Assembly (NCBI RefSeq): GCF_017776525.1
Contig: NZ_JACVEW010000001.1
Location: 124,001-188,000 of the forward strand
Reading direction: 5' to 3'
DNA length: 64,000 bases
Source of the DNA: Marinobacterium alkalitolerans
GTDB taxonomy: Bacteria; Pseudomonadota; Gammaproteobacteria; Pseudomonadales; Balneatricaceae
Under the pieces are notes generated by a model that made no database searches, had not been told where the DNA came from, and was given only the letters and a program-made list of their open reading frames with translations. Below, piece after piece: positions 10,190 through 19,531 of the stretch. Position 1 is the stretch's first letter. The number at the start of each line of letters is the position of its first letter. Both the position numbers and the translations under genes were made by a program.

Positions 10190-10373
10190 ATGCCTTCAAT
10201 ACTGAGTGTTACCGAATAGGTACACTGTAACCTTTTGAAAATAAATGATTATTTGCAATGGGTCTTCATTTGTCTGCAAAATGCCGACACTTAACCGGGG
10301 ATGAATGGTTTCAGCAGGCGAAGAAAACCGTTAATCATCCAGTAAGTATTTGAAAATTAACAAAATATATAAC

Positions 10374-10390
10374 TTGGCACAGGGTTTGTA
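10374..10390 (+). promoter_or_regulatory. Candidate sigma-54-type promoter
   Basis: TTGGCAC at 10374-10380 followed, with the correct 10-nt gap between the -24 GG and the -12 element, by TTGTA at 10386-10390. The consensus is TGGCAC-N5-TTGCW, so the only clear fault is T for C in the -12 GC. A start about 12 nt on would leave a leader of about 25 nt before the ATG at 10427. AT-rich DNA with an AAATAA/TTATTT inverted repeat lies upstream (10230-10260). Prediction only. Confidence 0.35.
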
Positions 10391-10426
10391 ACAGGGCCGG
10401 TGAGTGTAATTAATGGAGTAAGCACA

Positions 10427-10669
10427 ATGATACGTTTCACCCTGGTTCTCACCCTGATGCTGACCTTCATCGGCCTGCCGATGGCACTGAAACCCTTCCT
10501 GTTCCAGTCAGAGCCGCGTCTGGTGATTCTCAATACCGACGAGACGCCTCACGTGGTCAACCCGCGTGTGACCGAGCGGGTGACGCCAGTCGATGCCCAG
10601 CCGATGGAAGGGCCGCAACTGACCCTGTATCGCCCGTTTGCGGACGAGCTGATGGCGGCAGACTCCTGA
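10427..10669 (+). CDS. Small predicted membrane-anchored protein, unknown function
   Basis: 80 residues. GGAG sits 8 nt before the ATG at 10427; a GTG at 10400 in frame lacks a ribosome-binding site. The first 20 or so residues are hydrophobic (RFTLVLTLMLTFIGLPMALK) and look like an uncleaved anchor or weak signal peptide. The rest is a short soluble tail rich in Pro and acidic residues, with no Cys. I do not recognise the family. It stands alone between the fba terminator and an exporter gene, preceded by about 240 bp of AT-rich DNA containing a sigma-54-like element. Confidence 0.6.
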   Translation: MIRFTLVLTLMLTFIGLPMALKPFLFQSEPRLVILNTDETPHVVNPRVTERVTPVDAQPMEGPQLTLYRPFADELMAADS

Positions 10670-10762
10670 TTCGGGGGGGCAGCGCAGTCTCCGGAACTCG
10701 TCTGCAGCGCACTGGCAGGGTATCCTTGGCACCCCCTGAAGAAGTGTCGTAAAAGGATCCTC

Positions 10763-11641
10763 ATGGTTTATCTTGTTGCCGTAACCCTGCTGTGGGCTGT
10801 CTCGTTCAGTCTGATTGGCGAATACCTGGCCGGTCAGGTTGACAGTTATTTTGCCGTCCTGACCCGTATCCTGCTGGCGGCGATGATCTTTATTCCCCTG
10901 CTCCGGCCTGCCCGGTTGCCCGCCGGGCTGATGGCCGGGGTCACGTTGGTGGGGGCGTTGCAGTTCGGCCTGACCTATATCTGTCTGTATCAGTCCTTTG
11001 AGTACCTCAGCGTACCCGAGGTGTTGCTGTTCACCATCTTTACGCCCTTGTATGTAGCGCTGATCGACAACCTGCTGCAGCGCCGCTTCAGTCTTGGACC
11101 CTTGGTGTCCACGGCGGTGGCAGTGCTGGGTGCGGCCATTATCCGCTATGACGGCGTCAGTGATGACTTCATTCATGGCTTCCTGTTGCTGCAGCTGGCG
11201 AATATGGCGTTTGCCGCCGGCCAGGTGGGGTATGCACACCTGGTGCGTCACTATCAGGTCGAAGGGCGGGAGCTGTGGCACAGCTTCGGCTTTTTCTTCG
11301 TCGGGGCGTTCCTGCTGGTGCTGCCGGCCTGGCTGCTGCTGGGCAACCCTGAACGCATGCCGCAAACGGCATTGCACTGGGGTGTACTGGCCTGGTTGGG
11401 ACTGGCGGCTTCCGGACTGGGCTTCTTCTTCTGGAACAAGGGCGCAACGCTGGTCGATGCGGGGACGCTGGGCATCATGAACAACGCACTGGTGCCTGCA
11501 GGGCTTGTCGTGAACCTGCTGATCTGGAACCGTGATGCCGATCTGCCAAGGCTATTGATTGGCGGTGCCGTGATCGCTCTGTCGCTGTGGGTGAATGCGC
11601 GCTGGAGCCATTGGGTGGGTGTACGCTCCAGGTGGGCCTGA
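10763..11641 (+). CDS. EamA/DMT-family transporter
   Basis: 292 residues, almost entirely hydrophobic, with about ten predicted membrane segments in two five-helix halves, as in the drug/metabolite transporter superfamily. The N-terminal half has the characteristic WAVSF near the first helix and SFEYLSVPEVLLFTIFTPLY around helix 4. The second half ends with MNNALVPAGLVVNLLIW and a final helix. These proteins export metabolites or amino acids; the substrate cannot be told from sequence. AAAGGATCC precedes the ATG. It lies 42 bp upstream of the HD-GYP gene. Confidence 0.88.
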   Translation: MVYLVAVTLLWAVSFSLIGEYLAGQVDSYFAVLTRILLAAMIFIPLLRPARLPAGLMAGVTLVGALQFGLTYICLYQSFEYLSVPEVLLFTIFTPLYVALIDNLLQRRFSLGPLVSTAVAVLGAAIIRYDGVSDDFIHGFLLLQLANMAFAAGQVGYAHLVRHYQVEGRELWHSFGFFFVGAFLLVLPAWLLLGNPERMPQTALHWGVLAWLGLAASGLGFFFWNKGATLVDAGTLGIMNNALVPAGLVVNLLIWNRDADLPRLLIGGAVIALSLWVNARWSHWVGVRSRWA

Positions 11642-11683
11642 CGGCTACACTATACTCAAGCAAACGTTGCGAGGGGCTTAATA

Positions 11684-13066
11684 GTGCGTTGGCAAACCGA
11701 TACGGATCAAGGTGTACATCTCTCCGAGCTGATCAGTGCCCTGTCGCACGCGCTGGATATGACCGAGGGGCAGCCACCGGGCCATTGTATGCGGTGCTGC
11801 TGGATTGGCATGCACCTGAGCGAACAGCTCTCGCTGAGTGAAGAGGAGTGCTGGGAGCTCTATTACACTCTGTTGCTCAAGGATTTGGGGTGTAGCAGCA
11901 ATGCAGCTCGCATTTGCGAACTGTACGGTGCCGATGATTTGAGCTTCAAGCGTGATTTCAAATGGGTGGATGGCAGCCTGGGGCAGGTGGTTCGTTTCAT
12001 GCTTCAGCACACCGGGCGCAATGAAAGCATGGCCAATCGTGTGCGTCGGCTGCTGAAGGTAACACGTGAAGGCGAGCGATTTGCGGATGAGATGATTACC
12101 ACGCGGTGTGAGCGTGGTGCCGCCATTGCGCGTGATCTTGGCTTCAGTGAGGCAGTGGCTCAGGGCATTCACAGTCTGGATGAGCACTGGTCCGGTCGCG
12201 GGCGACCTGAAGGGCTGGAGAGTGAAGCCATTCCGCTGTATTCACGCATTGCTCTCCTCGCCCAGGTGGTGGATGTCTTTCATACTGCGGCCGGTCCAGA
12301 GGCAGCTCTGAAAGAAGCACGCGCCCGCAGCGGCCAATGGTTTGATCCTGCTTTGGTGGCTGCCTTGGATACCGCCGCCATTCAGCCCGGCTTCTGGGAA
12401 ACGCTTTCCAGTGATCATTTGCAGGCGCAGGTGCTGTCCCTGTCACCCAGGAGTCATCGTATCGAGGTAGATGATGATTACCTTGATCGTGTGGCGGCTG
12501 CCTTTGGTCAGGTTGTGGATGCCAAAAGCCCCTATACGGCCGGTCATAGTGAACGTGTGGCTTTGTACACTGACATGATCTCGGATGACCTGGGGCTGGA
12601 GCCGGCACGCAGGCGGTGGCTTCGTCGTGGAGCCTTATTGCACGATGTCGGAAAACTGGGCGTGAGTAACAGTATTCTGGACAAGCCCGGCAAACTTGAT
12701 GATGAGGAGTGGGCGCAGGTTCAGCAGCACGCGGGTTTTACCGAGGACATTCTGGGGCGCATAGCGGCTTTTGCGGCATTGGCGAGAACGGCAGGCGCAC
12801 ACCATGAAAGGCTGGACGGAAAAGGCTATCCACGCGGGCTGACAGCTGACGAAATTTCACTGGATACGCGCATCATCACAACCGCCGACATCTTCGATGC
12901 CATCACGGCAGAGCGTCCCTATCGAGGGGCGATACCCGTCCCCAAGGCGTTGTCCATCATGGAAGAAAGCCTGAATACGGCGCTGGACAGTCGGTGTCTG
13001 GAAGCACTCAAGCGTGCACTTGAACGGCTGGAACTACAGGGTGAGGATACAGTGTTGGGTGCCTGA
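11684..13066 (+). CDS. HD-GYP protein with a degenerate N-terminal HD copy
   Basis: 460 residues, GTG start behind GAGGGG. The C-terminal half (about 265-455) is a good HD-GYP domain: GHSERVALYT, LLHDVGKLG (H320-D321), and HHERLDGKGYP (H373-H374, GYP 381-383). Such domains hydrolyse cyclic-di-GMP, or occasionally cGAMP. The N-terminal half repeats the same plan in decayed form: LLLKDLGC at 63-70 has K for the catalytic His, and DEHWSGRGRP at 166-175 stands where HHExxDGxGYP should be. There is no receiver or membrane segment. The inactive half is probably regulatory or a dimer partner. Confidence 0.88.
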   Translation: MRWQTDTDQGVHLSELISALSHALDMTEGQPPGHCMRCCWIGMHLSEQLSLSEEECWELYYTLLLKDLGCSSNAARICELYGADDLSFKRDFKWVDGSLGQVVRFMLQHTGRNESMANRVRRLLKVTREGERFADEMITTRCERGAAIARDLGFSEAVAQGIHSLDEHWSGRGRPEGLESEAIPLYSRIALLAQVVDVFHTAAGPEAALKEARARSGQWFDPALVAALDTAAIQPGFWETLSSDHLQAQVLSLSPRSHRIEVDDDYLDRVAAAFGQVVDAKSPYTAGHSERVALYTDMISDDLGLEPARRRWLRRGALLHDVGKLGVSNSILDKPGKLDDEEWAQVQQHAGFTEDILGRIAAFAALARTAGAHHERLDGKGYPRGLTADEISLDTRIITTADIFDAITAERPYRGAIPVPKALSIMEESLNTALDSRCLEALKRALERLELQGEDTVLGA

Positions 13067-13104
13067 GGAGGGACAGAACCAAAAGGCTCTGTCCCGGCGT
13101 CTAC

Positions 13105-13290
13105 TCAGTGTACCAGAGCTGATGCACCTGCCAGCGGGCGGCGCGGTTTCAGCAGGCTGACCACGTTCTTGTACATGGACTTGAGGGCGTTGGCCAGCAT
13201 TTCAGCGCGTTCGCGGCGCGCCTGTTCAACATAGTAATCCACGTCTACCATACCTTGCTGTGTCATTACCATGCGGTTGTAGTCGGACAT
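13105..13290 (-). CDS. Small conserved-type protein next to a LysR regulator
   Basis: 61 residues. The N-terminal half has VDVDYYVEQARRERAEMLANALKSM, an amphipathic helix of the kind seen in very short proteins grouped by NCBI under the RSP_7527 label; I recall this family from memory only. The C-terminus is basic (LLKPRRP). AGGAG-like purines precede the ATG. It is divergent from the LysR gene starting at 13418, so the 127-bp gap probably carries both promoters and this gene may be that regulator's target. Function unknown. Confidence 0.6.
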   Translation of the reverse strand: MSDYNRMVMTQQGMVDVDYYVEQARRERAEMLANALKSMYKNVVSLLKPRRPLAGASALVH

Positions 13291-13417
13291 TTTAGAGTAG
13301 AGCTCCTTAATTGGCTGTTGATTTCGGAGCTAATACTAAGGTCTAATCGAACGGACGACAAAGGATTCATTTTCAGGCTATAGTTGAAAAAAACTAAACA
13401 GTCCGGAGAGCACCGCC

Positions 13418-14344
13418 ATTCGCCGTTTACCGCCGCTTAATGCCCTGCGCAGCTTCGAGTCTGCAGCCCGCCTGCAAAGCTTTAATGAGGCGGCCGATGA
13501 GCTGTGCGTTACCCCGTCTGCCATCAGTCACCAGATCAAGTCGCTTGAAGAATTTTTAGGTTTGAAACTGTTCCGCCGGGAGCGGCGGCAGGTGAGTCTG
13601 ACCGCAGCCGGTGAGCGTTATCTGCCCTCCATCCAGCTGGCGCTGGACGAGGTCGAGAGTGCTACACGCCGACTGATGACATCACCCAACCTCAGCGCCG
13701 TTAATATCAGCGTGGCGCCCGCGTTTCTGTCGCGCTGGCTGGTGCCCAGGATCAGCCGCTTTCAGGAGCAGTATCCGGATGTGGAGCTGCGCTTCAGTGC
13801 GACCACCGGTTATATCGACTTTGTGCACTCGGACACGGACATGGCCGTGTATTACGGGGAGGGCAACTGGAGCGGTGTGGATATTCATTTTCTGCGCCAT
13901 CTGGCCTCAACGCCGGTGTGCAGCCCACGCCTGATGGAAGGCCCGACCGGTCTGAGCCGACCGGAAGACCTGTTGCAGAAAACGCTGATTCACGTGAGCG
14001 GCCGACGGCAGGAGTGGTCACAGGTACTGCGGCAGCTTGGTGTTCGCGCTACGGGCCTGACCCGTACCATGTCGTTCTCCAGTACGGCACTGGCGGTATC
14101 GGCGGCGATAGAGGGGATCGGCATCGCCCTGGCAGACAAGGCGCTGGTGCAGCGAGAGCTGGAGTCCGGACAGCTGGTAGTGCCCTTTGATATCACGCTG
14201 GACAAGCCCAAGGGCTTTTATCTGGTGTATCAGGAAAAACGCCCCCTGACCTATGGCATGGAGGCGTTTCGTGACTGGATTCTGGCAGAGATGCAGCAGG
14301 ACATGGCCCCGCCGAGCGGGGCCACCCCGGCCGCTACACCTTGA
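13418..14344 (+). CDS. LysR-family regulator (GcvA-like), apparent AUU start
   Basis: 308 residues. The N-terminal winged helix begins [20 protein letters not shown] and continues with [18 protein letters not shown], followed by a substrate-binding domain much like GcvA ([38 protein letters not shown]). No ATG, GTG or TTG exists between the upstream stop at 13385 and residue 49. ATT at 13418 is exactly the expected first codon and sits 7 nt behind GGAGAG. The 3' end overlaps the convergent chemoreceptor gene by 11 bp. The ligand is unknown. A base error (ATG read as ATT) is the main alternative. Confidence 0.88.
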   Translation: MRRLPPLNALRSFESAARLQSFNEAADELCVTPSAISHQIKSLEEFLGLKLFRRERRQVSLTAAGERYLPSIQLALDEVESATRRLMTSPNLSAVNISVAPAFLSRWLVPRISRFQEQYPDVELRFSATTGYIDFVHSDTDMAVYYGEGNWSGVDIHFLRHLASTPVCSPRLMEGPTGLSRPEDLLQKTLIHVSGRRQEWSQVLRQLGVRATGLTRTMSFSSTALAVSAAIEGIGIALADKALVQRELESGQLVVPFDITLDKPKGFYLVYQEKRPLTYGMEAFRDWILAEMQQDMAPPSGATPAATP

Positions 14345-16217
14345 AGCGGCCCAACTGCTGGCTCTGCTTCTGGCTCAGCTCGTTCATGGTGTGACACAGG
14401 CCGGTCTGTTCTTCGGCTGCTTCCGACACCTGCTGACTCAGATCCCGAATATTGGTGGTGTTGCGGTTGATCTCCTCGGTGGTGGAGCTCTGCTCTTCCG
14501 CCGCGGTCGCAATCTGCACCGTCATTTCGTTGATGGACTGAATGCTGTCACGGATGCTGGCCAGAGATTCGCTGGCAGTATTGGCGTGACTCTGGGTTTC
14601 CAGCGCACGATCCGTGTTGTCACGAATGCTGGACTCCGCCGTTGCAACCCCTTGCTGAAGCTGCTCGATCATGCCGCGAATCTCGGTCGTGGACTGCTGG
14701 GTACGTGACGCCAGTGCCCGGACCTCATCGGCCACCACCGCGAAGCCACGGCCCAGATCCCCGGCGCGTGCTGCCTCAATGGCCGCGTTAAGGGCGAGCA
14801 GGTTGGTCTGCTCCGAGATATCCACGATGGTGGTCAGGATAGACTCGATGTTGTTGCTGTAGTGGGTCAGCTGGGTGATGTTCTCCATCGCCTTGTTCAT
14901 GTCGGTGACCAGCGTATCGATGGCATGGCGTGTCTCATCGACCACCTGAGCGCCGTCCTGTGCCGAGCTGTCAGCCTGGCGCGCCGCTTCGGCAGTGGTT
15001 TGGGCGCTCTGGGCCACTTCCTGAGCCGTGGCAGACATTTCATGCATGGCGGTGGCCAGTTGGTCCAGTTCACTCAGCTGCTGGCGAATGTAGGAGGTAG
15101 AGGTGGACGCCGAGTCGGCGGTATCCCCCGCTTTGCCTTGCATGATATCCGCCTCGCGCTTGATCTCGGAGATCAGCTCCTGCAGGTAGTCGATAAAGCT
15201 GTCGAAGGCGCCGGCCAGCACACCGAATTCGTCCTTGGTGTTCAGGTTCAGGCGTTTGGTCAGATCGCCTCCGCCCTGGCTGATTTCATTCAGCGTGGTG
15301 CTGAGTGTGCCAAGCGGCTTGAGGATGCGCTGCATCAGCAGATAGAGCACGGCGCAACTCAACAGGGTGCTGAGTACCGCACCGACGATGGCCCACATGC
15401 CGAACTGATTGGCTTCAGCCATCACCTTGCTCTTGTCCAGCATGACACCGATCAGCCAGTCGCTGCCCGGCAGATTTTCGACCGGCGTAAAGGCGGTCAG
15501 GTGTTCGTTGCCACCGATGCTGACAGGTTGCAGAGTATTGGAGAGCTGCGGCATGGTCTGGTTGTCGATCAGGGTGTTGAACGTTTTGCCGTTCAGCTTC
15601 GCATCCGGGTGGCTGATGATCTTGCCGTCCCGGTCGATCAGGAAGGTGTAGCCGGTGTTGTTGAAATTGACCTGGTTCAGCGTATCGGCAATTACCTTAA
15701 GGCTGATGTCGCCACCAAACGCGCCTTTAAATTCACCCTTATCAGTCAGGTTGGTGACGGCCGAAATCAGGATTTCGCCGGTGGCTGCATCGGCATAGGG
15801 GTCGGTCAACACGGCCTGGTCGTTGTTACGGGCATAGGGGTACCAGGGGCGCTTTCGAGCATCCCAGCCTTCCGGGTTCCAGCTTGGGTCATTGGTGATG
15901 GGTGCGCCATCAGTGTCCAGACCACCAAAAACCAGAAGGAAATTTTCCTTCAATACCTGGGAGGAGAACACCAGCTCAATGGTATCCATGCTGAAGTCCT
16001 GGTCGATGGTCTGTGCCATCAAATCAATTAGACCCAGTCGGGCATTGAGCCAATAGCTGATTTCGTGACTGAGCGTATTGGCAGACTCGCGAACATTATC
16101 GGCGGCCGTGTTGTACAGCGCATTGCGCACCGAGTTGTACTGGAACAGCGAGAAAGCAGTGAATGCAATCACCACCACCAATGAAGCCGCCAGCGCGACT
16201 TTATGAGCAACCTTCAT
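14334..16217 (-). CDS. Methyl-accepting chemotaxis protein with dCache amino-acid-type sensor
   Basis: 627 residues. It has a first membrane helix (about 8-28), a large periplasmic dCache domain (about 35-275), a second helix (about 280-302), a HAMP domain, and a cytoplasmic signalling domain with the hairpin [18 protein letters not shown] at about 470. In the sensor, R123, W125, Y126, Y141, D143 and D170 occur with the order and spacing of the residues that hold the ligand carboxyl and amino groups in amino-acid dCache receptors. W118 stands where a Tyr is common. An L-amino-acid or related amine ligand is therefore likely. Confidence 0.93.
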   Translation of the reverse strand: MKVAHKVALAASLVVVIAFTAFSLFQYNSVRNALYNTAADNVRESANTLSHEISYWLNARLGLIDLMAQTIDQDFSMDTIELVFSSQVLKENFLLVFGGLDTDGAPITNDPSWNPEGWDARKRPWYPYARNNDQAVLTDPYADAATGEILISAVTNLTDKGEFKGAFGGDISLKVIADTLNQVNFNNTGYTFLIDRDGKIISHPDAKLNGKTFNTLIDNQTMPQLSNTLQPVSIGGNEHLTAFTPVENLPGSDWLIGVMLDKSKVMAEANQFGMWAIVGAVLSTLLSCAVLYLLMQRILKPLGTLSTTLNEISQGGGDLTKRLNLNTKDEFGVLAGAFDSFIDYLQELISEIKREADIMQGKAGDTADSASTSTSYIRQQLSELDQLATAMHEMSATAQEVAQSAQTTAEAARQADSSAQDGAQVVDETRHAIDTLVTDMNKAMENITQLTHYSNNIESILTTIVDISEQTNLLALNAAIEAARAGDLGRGFAVVADEVRALASRTQQSTTEIRGMIEQLQQGVATAESSIRDNTDRALETQSHANTASESLASIRDSIQSINEMTVQIATAAEEQSSTTEEINRNTTNIRDLSQQVSEAAEEQTGLCHTMNELSQKQSQQLGRFKV

Positions 16218-16622
16218 GTGTGGAACCCCTTTTAATCCGTTTTGTGGATGCAGGCGGGACCTTCCTTGGCGTGACCTGAGCTTTCAGTAAAGTTTAATGC
16301 GCCCATCTGCGCAAATACGTAGCCAACCCGGTACATTCAACGGGCTGTGACTGTCCTTTCGGCACCTGATATCAAGGATGGTCGATTCTCGGCCGTTAGA
16401 CAAAGTCTGCAGTGATTGCGCACCGGTCGGGCGGGCATACGTCTAAAGTCTAATTTGTATCACAGTGACACCCATGCCGACAGAGGTGTGTGAAAAAAGT
16501 GACAGTTGGTTAATATGTTCATTGAATGTCGGAGCGCCCGGGCATGTCATTCTGCGTAAAACATTGGAGTCAGGCGGGTGGGCAAGAATAGAATGGGCAC
16601 ATCTTTTGTGCACAGGTGAAGC
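16218..16622. promoter_or_regulatory. Divergent chemoreceptor/srkA promoter region
   Basis: 405 bp with no gene. A palindrome TCACAGTGA lies near 16459-16467. On the chemoreceptor side TAAACTTT, similar to a flagellar sigma-28 -35 element, is present but no matching GCCGATAA follows. On the srkA side the sequence is AT-rich. No terminator or RNA gene is seen. Confidence 0.35.
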
Positions 16623-17615
16623 ATGTCGACGACTAACAGCCAGCCCTTTTATCAGCTGACCCCCGATACCGTGATCGATGCCGTCGAATCACTGGGGTAT
16701 TGGTGTGATGGCCGCTTTCTGGAACTGAACAGTTATGAAAACCGCGTCTATCAGGTGGGCCTTGAAGACGATACGCCGCTGATTGCCAAGTTTTACCGCC
16801 CGGGGCGCTGGAGTGATGCGCAGATTCTGGAAGAGCACCAGTTCTGTTATGAGCTGGCGGAGCAGGAGCTGCCGGTGGTGGCGCCGATCCGGTCCGAGTC
16901 CGGCGAGAGCCTGCTGCATTTCAAGGACTACCGCTTTGCGCTCTATCCACGACGTGGCGGGCGCGCGCCCGAGCTGGCCGACCCCGATCATCTGTTTCGT
17001 CTGGGGCAGACCCTGGGGCGCTTTCATCTGGTCGGGCAGACTCGGCCATTCACGGAACGGCCAGCACTGGATATCCGGTCCTACGGTATCGACAGTATTG
17101 AGCTGATTGCGCGTGACTTTATTCCGTCCTCACTGCGAGATGCGTACACCAGTCTGGCAGAGGACCTGTTAAGCGGTATCGAGGTCTGTTACCGGGCAGC
17201 GAGGGATATCCGCTCAATCCGCGTGCACGGAGACTGCCACGGCGGCAATATTCTCTGGCGCGACGATACGCCCAACTTTGTCGATTTCGATGATGCGCGC
17301 ATGGCGCCTGCCGTACAGGATCTCTGGATGTTGCTGACCGGTGATGATCGCCAGCAGCAACAACTACAGCTGTCCGAGGTTATCGAGGGCTATACGGAGT
17401 TTGCCGAGTTCGACCCGCGCGAGCTGCATCTGGTGGAAGCCCTGCGTACGCTGCGCATGTTGCACTACAGTGCCTGGCTGGCGCGCCGCTGGGACGACCC
17501 GGCGTTTCCACGCAGCTTCACCTGGTTCAATACGGAACGGTACTGGGGTGAGCACATCCTGCAGTTGCGCGAGCAGCTGGCGGCCATGCAGGAGCCGCCA
17601 CTGACGCTGCTGTAG
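16623..17615 (+). CDS. srkA: Stress response kinase A (YihE/RdoA)
   Basis: 330 residues. It is a Ser/Thr protein kinase of the aminoglycoside-phosphotransferase fold that protects against envelope and oxidative stress in E. coli. The family start LTPDTVIDAVESLGY and LNSYENRVYQV, the nucleotide-binding KFYRPGRWSDAQILEEHQF, the catalytic loop VHGDCHGGNILW and the metal motif FVDFDDARMAPAVQDLWML are all close to E. coli SrkA. In many bacteria it precedes dsbA; here a convergent oxygenase gene follows instead, 3 bp beyond the stop. Confidence 0.95.
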   Translation: MSTTNSQPFYQLTPDTVIDAVESLGYWCDGRFLELNSYENRVYQVGLEDDTPLIAKFYRPGRWSDAQILEEHQFCYELAEQELPVVAPIRSESGESLLHFKDYRFALYPRRGGRAPELADPDHLFRLGQTLGRFHLVGQTRPFTERPALDIRSYGIDSIELIARDFIPSSLRDAYTSLAEDLLSGIEVCYRAARDIRSIRVHGDCHGGNILWRDDTPNFVDFDDARMAPAVQDLWMLLTGDDRQQQQLQLSEVIEGYTEFAEFDPRELHLVEALRTLRMLHYSAWLARRWDDPAFPRSFTWFNTERYWGEHILQLREQLAAMQEPPLTLL

Positions 17616-17618
17616 GGG

Positions 17619-18281
17619 TTAACGCGGCGGGTCGAGCTGGTTGTTGATGCTGGCATTGACGCGGAACCAGCCGGCGATGCTGAAACGGTCGGTCTTGGCC
17701 GGCAGCACTTCATGCGGGAAACGCTCGCTGAGGAAGATCACAAGCGTGCCCATGCGCGGCACCACTGTTGCGATGGTTGCGTCGCTGTCCGGCTCGGGCC
17801 AGATCAGCAGTTCGCCGCCCTGTGTCTCGTCCCATTGAGGGTTGAGGTAGAGCACGGTGGTCAGAACGCGGTTGGTTTGCCCCCGAAAGGCATCCAGATG
17901 GCGTGCATAAAATGCCCCTGCCGGGTAGTGGGCGAAGTGGGCTTCGTAATCAAACAACCCCATGAACAGACGGCGGTTCAGGCCCTCGCGAAGCCCTTCC
18001 ATCCAGTCCAGATAGGCTGTTTCGGCCGGATGCTGACGGTTCAGCCAGCGGATCTGATCACGGCGAATGCGCCCGTGCAGCTGGTGGTCCTGATCACGGC
18101 CAATGCCGGCCCGGTGAAAGGCGTCATCGTCCTGTGCGCGTACATGCTGGTAGAGGTCCTGTAACAGGCTCTCCGGCAGCGCGGATGGCAGAATCAGATA
18201 GCCGTTTTCGACCAGTTCATCAGCGATTCGGTCATACAGGCTGGAGGTGAGGTCGAGTTCGAGCTCGGGGGGTGAATACAC
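17619..18281 (-). CDS. 2-oxoglutarate/Fe(II)-dependent oxygenase (prolyl-hydroxylase type)
   Basis: 220 residues. The iron-binding triad is visible as H-x-D in ARHLDAF and a distal His in RFPHEV, followed by the 2-oxoglutarate-binding Arg in DRFSIAGWFR. The intervening TNRVLTTVLYLN and GGELLIW strands are those of the P4H/EGL-9-like family, which hydroxylates protein side chains. I start at the GTG at 18281 because AAGGAGG lies 8 nt upstream; in-frame sequence further upstream runs into the divergent promoter. The substrate is unknown. Confidence 0.85.
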   Translation of the reverse strand: MYSPPELELDLTSSLYDRIADELVENGYLILPSALPESLLQDLYQHVRAQDDDAFHRAGIGRDQDHQLHGRIRRDQIRWLNRQHPAETAYLDWMEGLREGLNRRLFMGLFDYEAHFAHYPAGAFYARHLDAFRGQTNRVLTTVLYLNPQWDETQGGELLIWPEPDSDATIATVVPRMGTLVIFLSERFPHEVLPAKTDRFSIAGWFRVNASINNQLDPPR

Positions 18282-18364
18282 GCATGCATCCTCCTTGTTG
18301 GAAGATGACTGTATACTGTGAATAGCGTCTAATGTCAGCAAAAATTCAAGCAAACAGGTGATAA

Positions 18365-18769
18365 ATGTCATCTTCTTTCTGTAAGTGCCTGATCCTCAGT
18401 ATCCCCCTTTCACTGTTGGGGTGTACCGAAAGTGCTGTTGGCGAGAAGCAGATGACGGTCAAGGCATCGGCCTACAATTCAGTGGTTGCGCAAACCAATG
18501 ACAATCCAACGCTGGCAGCCTGGGGTGACCGGCTCAAACCCGGCATGAAAGCCGTGGCCGTTTCACGGGATCTGATCAGGCAGGGGCTGACCCATAACAC
18601 GCTGATCGAAATTGAAGGTCTGCCGGGCAAGTACCGCGTGCTGGACAAGATGAACAAGCGCTGGACCCGCAAGATTGATATCTACATGGGGAAGGACGTG
18701 GAAGCCGCCCGCGAGTGGGGCGTGCGTGAAGTGAAGATTCGCTGGACGCCCCAACCCACTGAAGGCTAG
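18365..18769 (+). CDS. 3D-domain lipoprotein (RlpA/MltA-like double-psi barrel)
   Basis: 134 residues. The signal peptide ends in the lipobox LLGC, so the mature protein should be lipid-anchored at Cys20. The body is a small double-psi beta barrel of the 3D type: KASAYNSVVAQTND at the start, AAWGDRLKPGMKAVAVSRDL in the middle, and the Asp-rich DKMNKRWTRKIDIYMG with the barrel's catalytic-type Asp near the end. Related barrels in MltA and RlpA act on peptidoglycan. It is divergent from the 2OG oxygenase and convergent with the SDR gene, whose stop follows immediately. Confidence 0.82.
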   Translation: MSSSFCKCLILSIPLSLLGCTESAVGEKQMTVKASAYNSVVAQTNDNPTLAAWGDRLKPGMKAVAVSRDLIRQGLTHNTLIEIEGLPGKYRVLDKMNKRWTRKIDIYMGKDVEAAREWGVREVKIRWTPQPTEG

Positions 18770-19531
18770 TCAGGGCTCGATGCGCTGGCCGTCCCAGGCG
18801 AAGACCTGGCCGCTCTGCTCCGGCGTCAGACCATCGAGCACCCGCAACAGGGATTCGGCCGCGAATGTCGGCGTAAACAGCTTGCCTTCGGGGACGCGGG
18901 CCTGAAACGGCTGTGACAGCGGCGTATCCACGGTGCCCGGGTGCAGCCCGGCGACCACCAGTTGTGGCCAGCGCCGTTTGGCTTCGATAGCGGTACAGCG
19001 CAGCAGCATGTTGAGCGCCGCCTTGCTGGCACGATAACTGTACCAGCCACCCAGCCGGTTATCCCCGATACTGCCAACGCGAGCCGACAGTGCCGCAAAC
19101 AGGGCCCGCCTGTCTTTGGGCAGCAGCGGAATCAGATGCTTGGCCAGCAGCGCTGGGCCCAGGGCGTTAATCTGCATCTGCTGATGGAAATAGTCCGGTG
19201 TCAGTGCCCGCCAGCTTTTTTCCGGCTGTTGATCCTCGGTATGCAGCATCCCCGTGGTTGTCAGCACCAGTTGAGGACTCTCATCCGACAGCTGCCGTGC
19301 GGCCGCAGCGATACTGGCTTCGTCAGTCAGATCTATCTGCCCCAGCCTGAGCCGGTCGCCATGCCGGGCCTGCAAGGCTTCGGCATCCGCGGGCCGGGTG
19401 CGTGACAGGGTGTACACCCGGCTGACCTGGGTATCGTTGAGCAGACAGTCCAGCACTGCACGGCCGATCCCGCCGCTGGCACCGACCAGCACCACACAGA
19501 CGGGGGCCTCAAAGGCGGTCAGCAGGCTCAT
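18770..19531 (-). CDS. SDR-family oxidoreductase (CsgA/C-factor-like)
   Basis: 253 residues. The Rossmann signature VLVGASGGIGRAVL is at the N-terminus, D-L-T-D at about 70, and the catalytic Ser and Tyr-x-x-x-Lys in LSARVGSIGDN and YSYRASKAALN. LHPGTVDTPLSQPF follows the active site, typical of C-factor-like short-chain dehydrogenases. The NAD(P)-dependent reaction is unknown. The start overlaps the stop of the ABC1 kinase gene by 4 bp, so the two are translated together. Confidence 0.88.
   Translation of the reverse strand: MSLLTAFEAPVCVVLVGASGGIGRAVLDCLLNDTQVSRVYTLSRTRPADAEALQARHGDRLRLGQIDLTDEASIAAAARQLSDESPQLVLTTTGMLHTEDQQPEKSWRALTPDYFHQQMQINALGPALLAKHLIPLLPKDRRALFAALSARVGSIGDNRLGGWYSYRASKAALNMLLRCTAIEAKRRWPQLVVAGLHPGTVDTPLSQPFQARVPEGKLFTPTFAAESLLRVLDGLTPEQSGQVFAWDGQRIEP

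Noticed and set aside
10236-10255. Fur box near the AAATAA/TTATTT inverted repeat upstream of the small membrane gene.
   Set aside because: It matches only about 11 of 19 bases, no promoter elements flank it, and no iron gene is nearby.
16218-16330. Flagellar sigma-28 promoter for the chemoreceptor.
   Set aside because: TAAACTTT resembles the -35 element, but nothing close to GCCGATAA follows at 11 nt.
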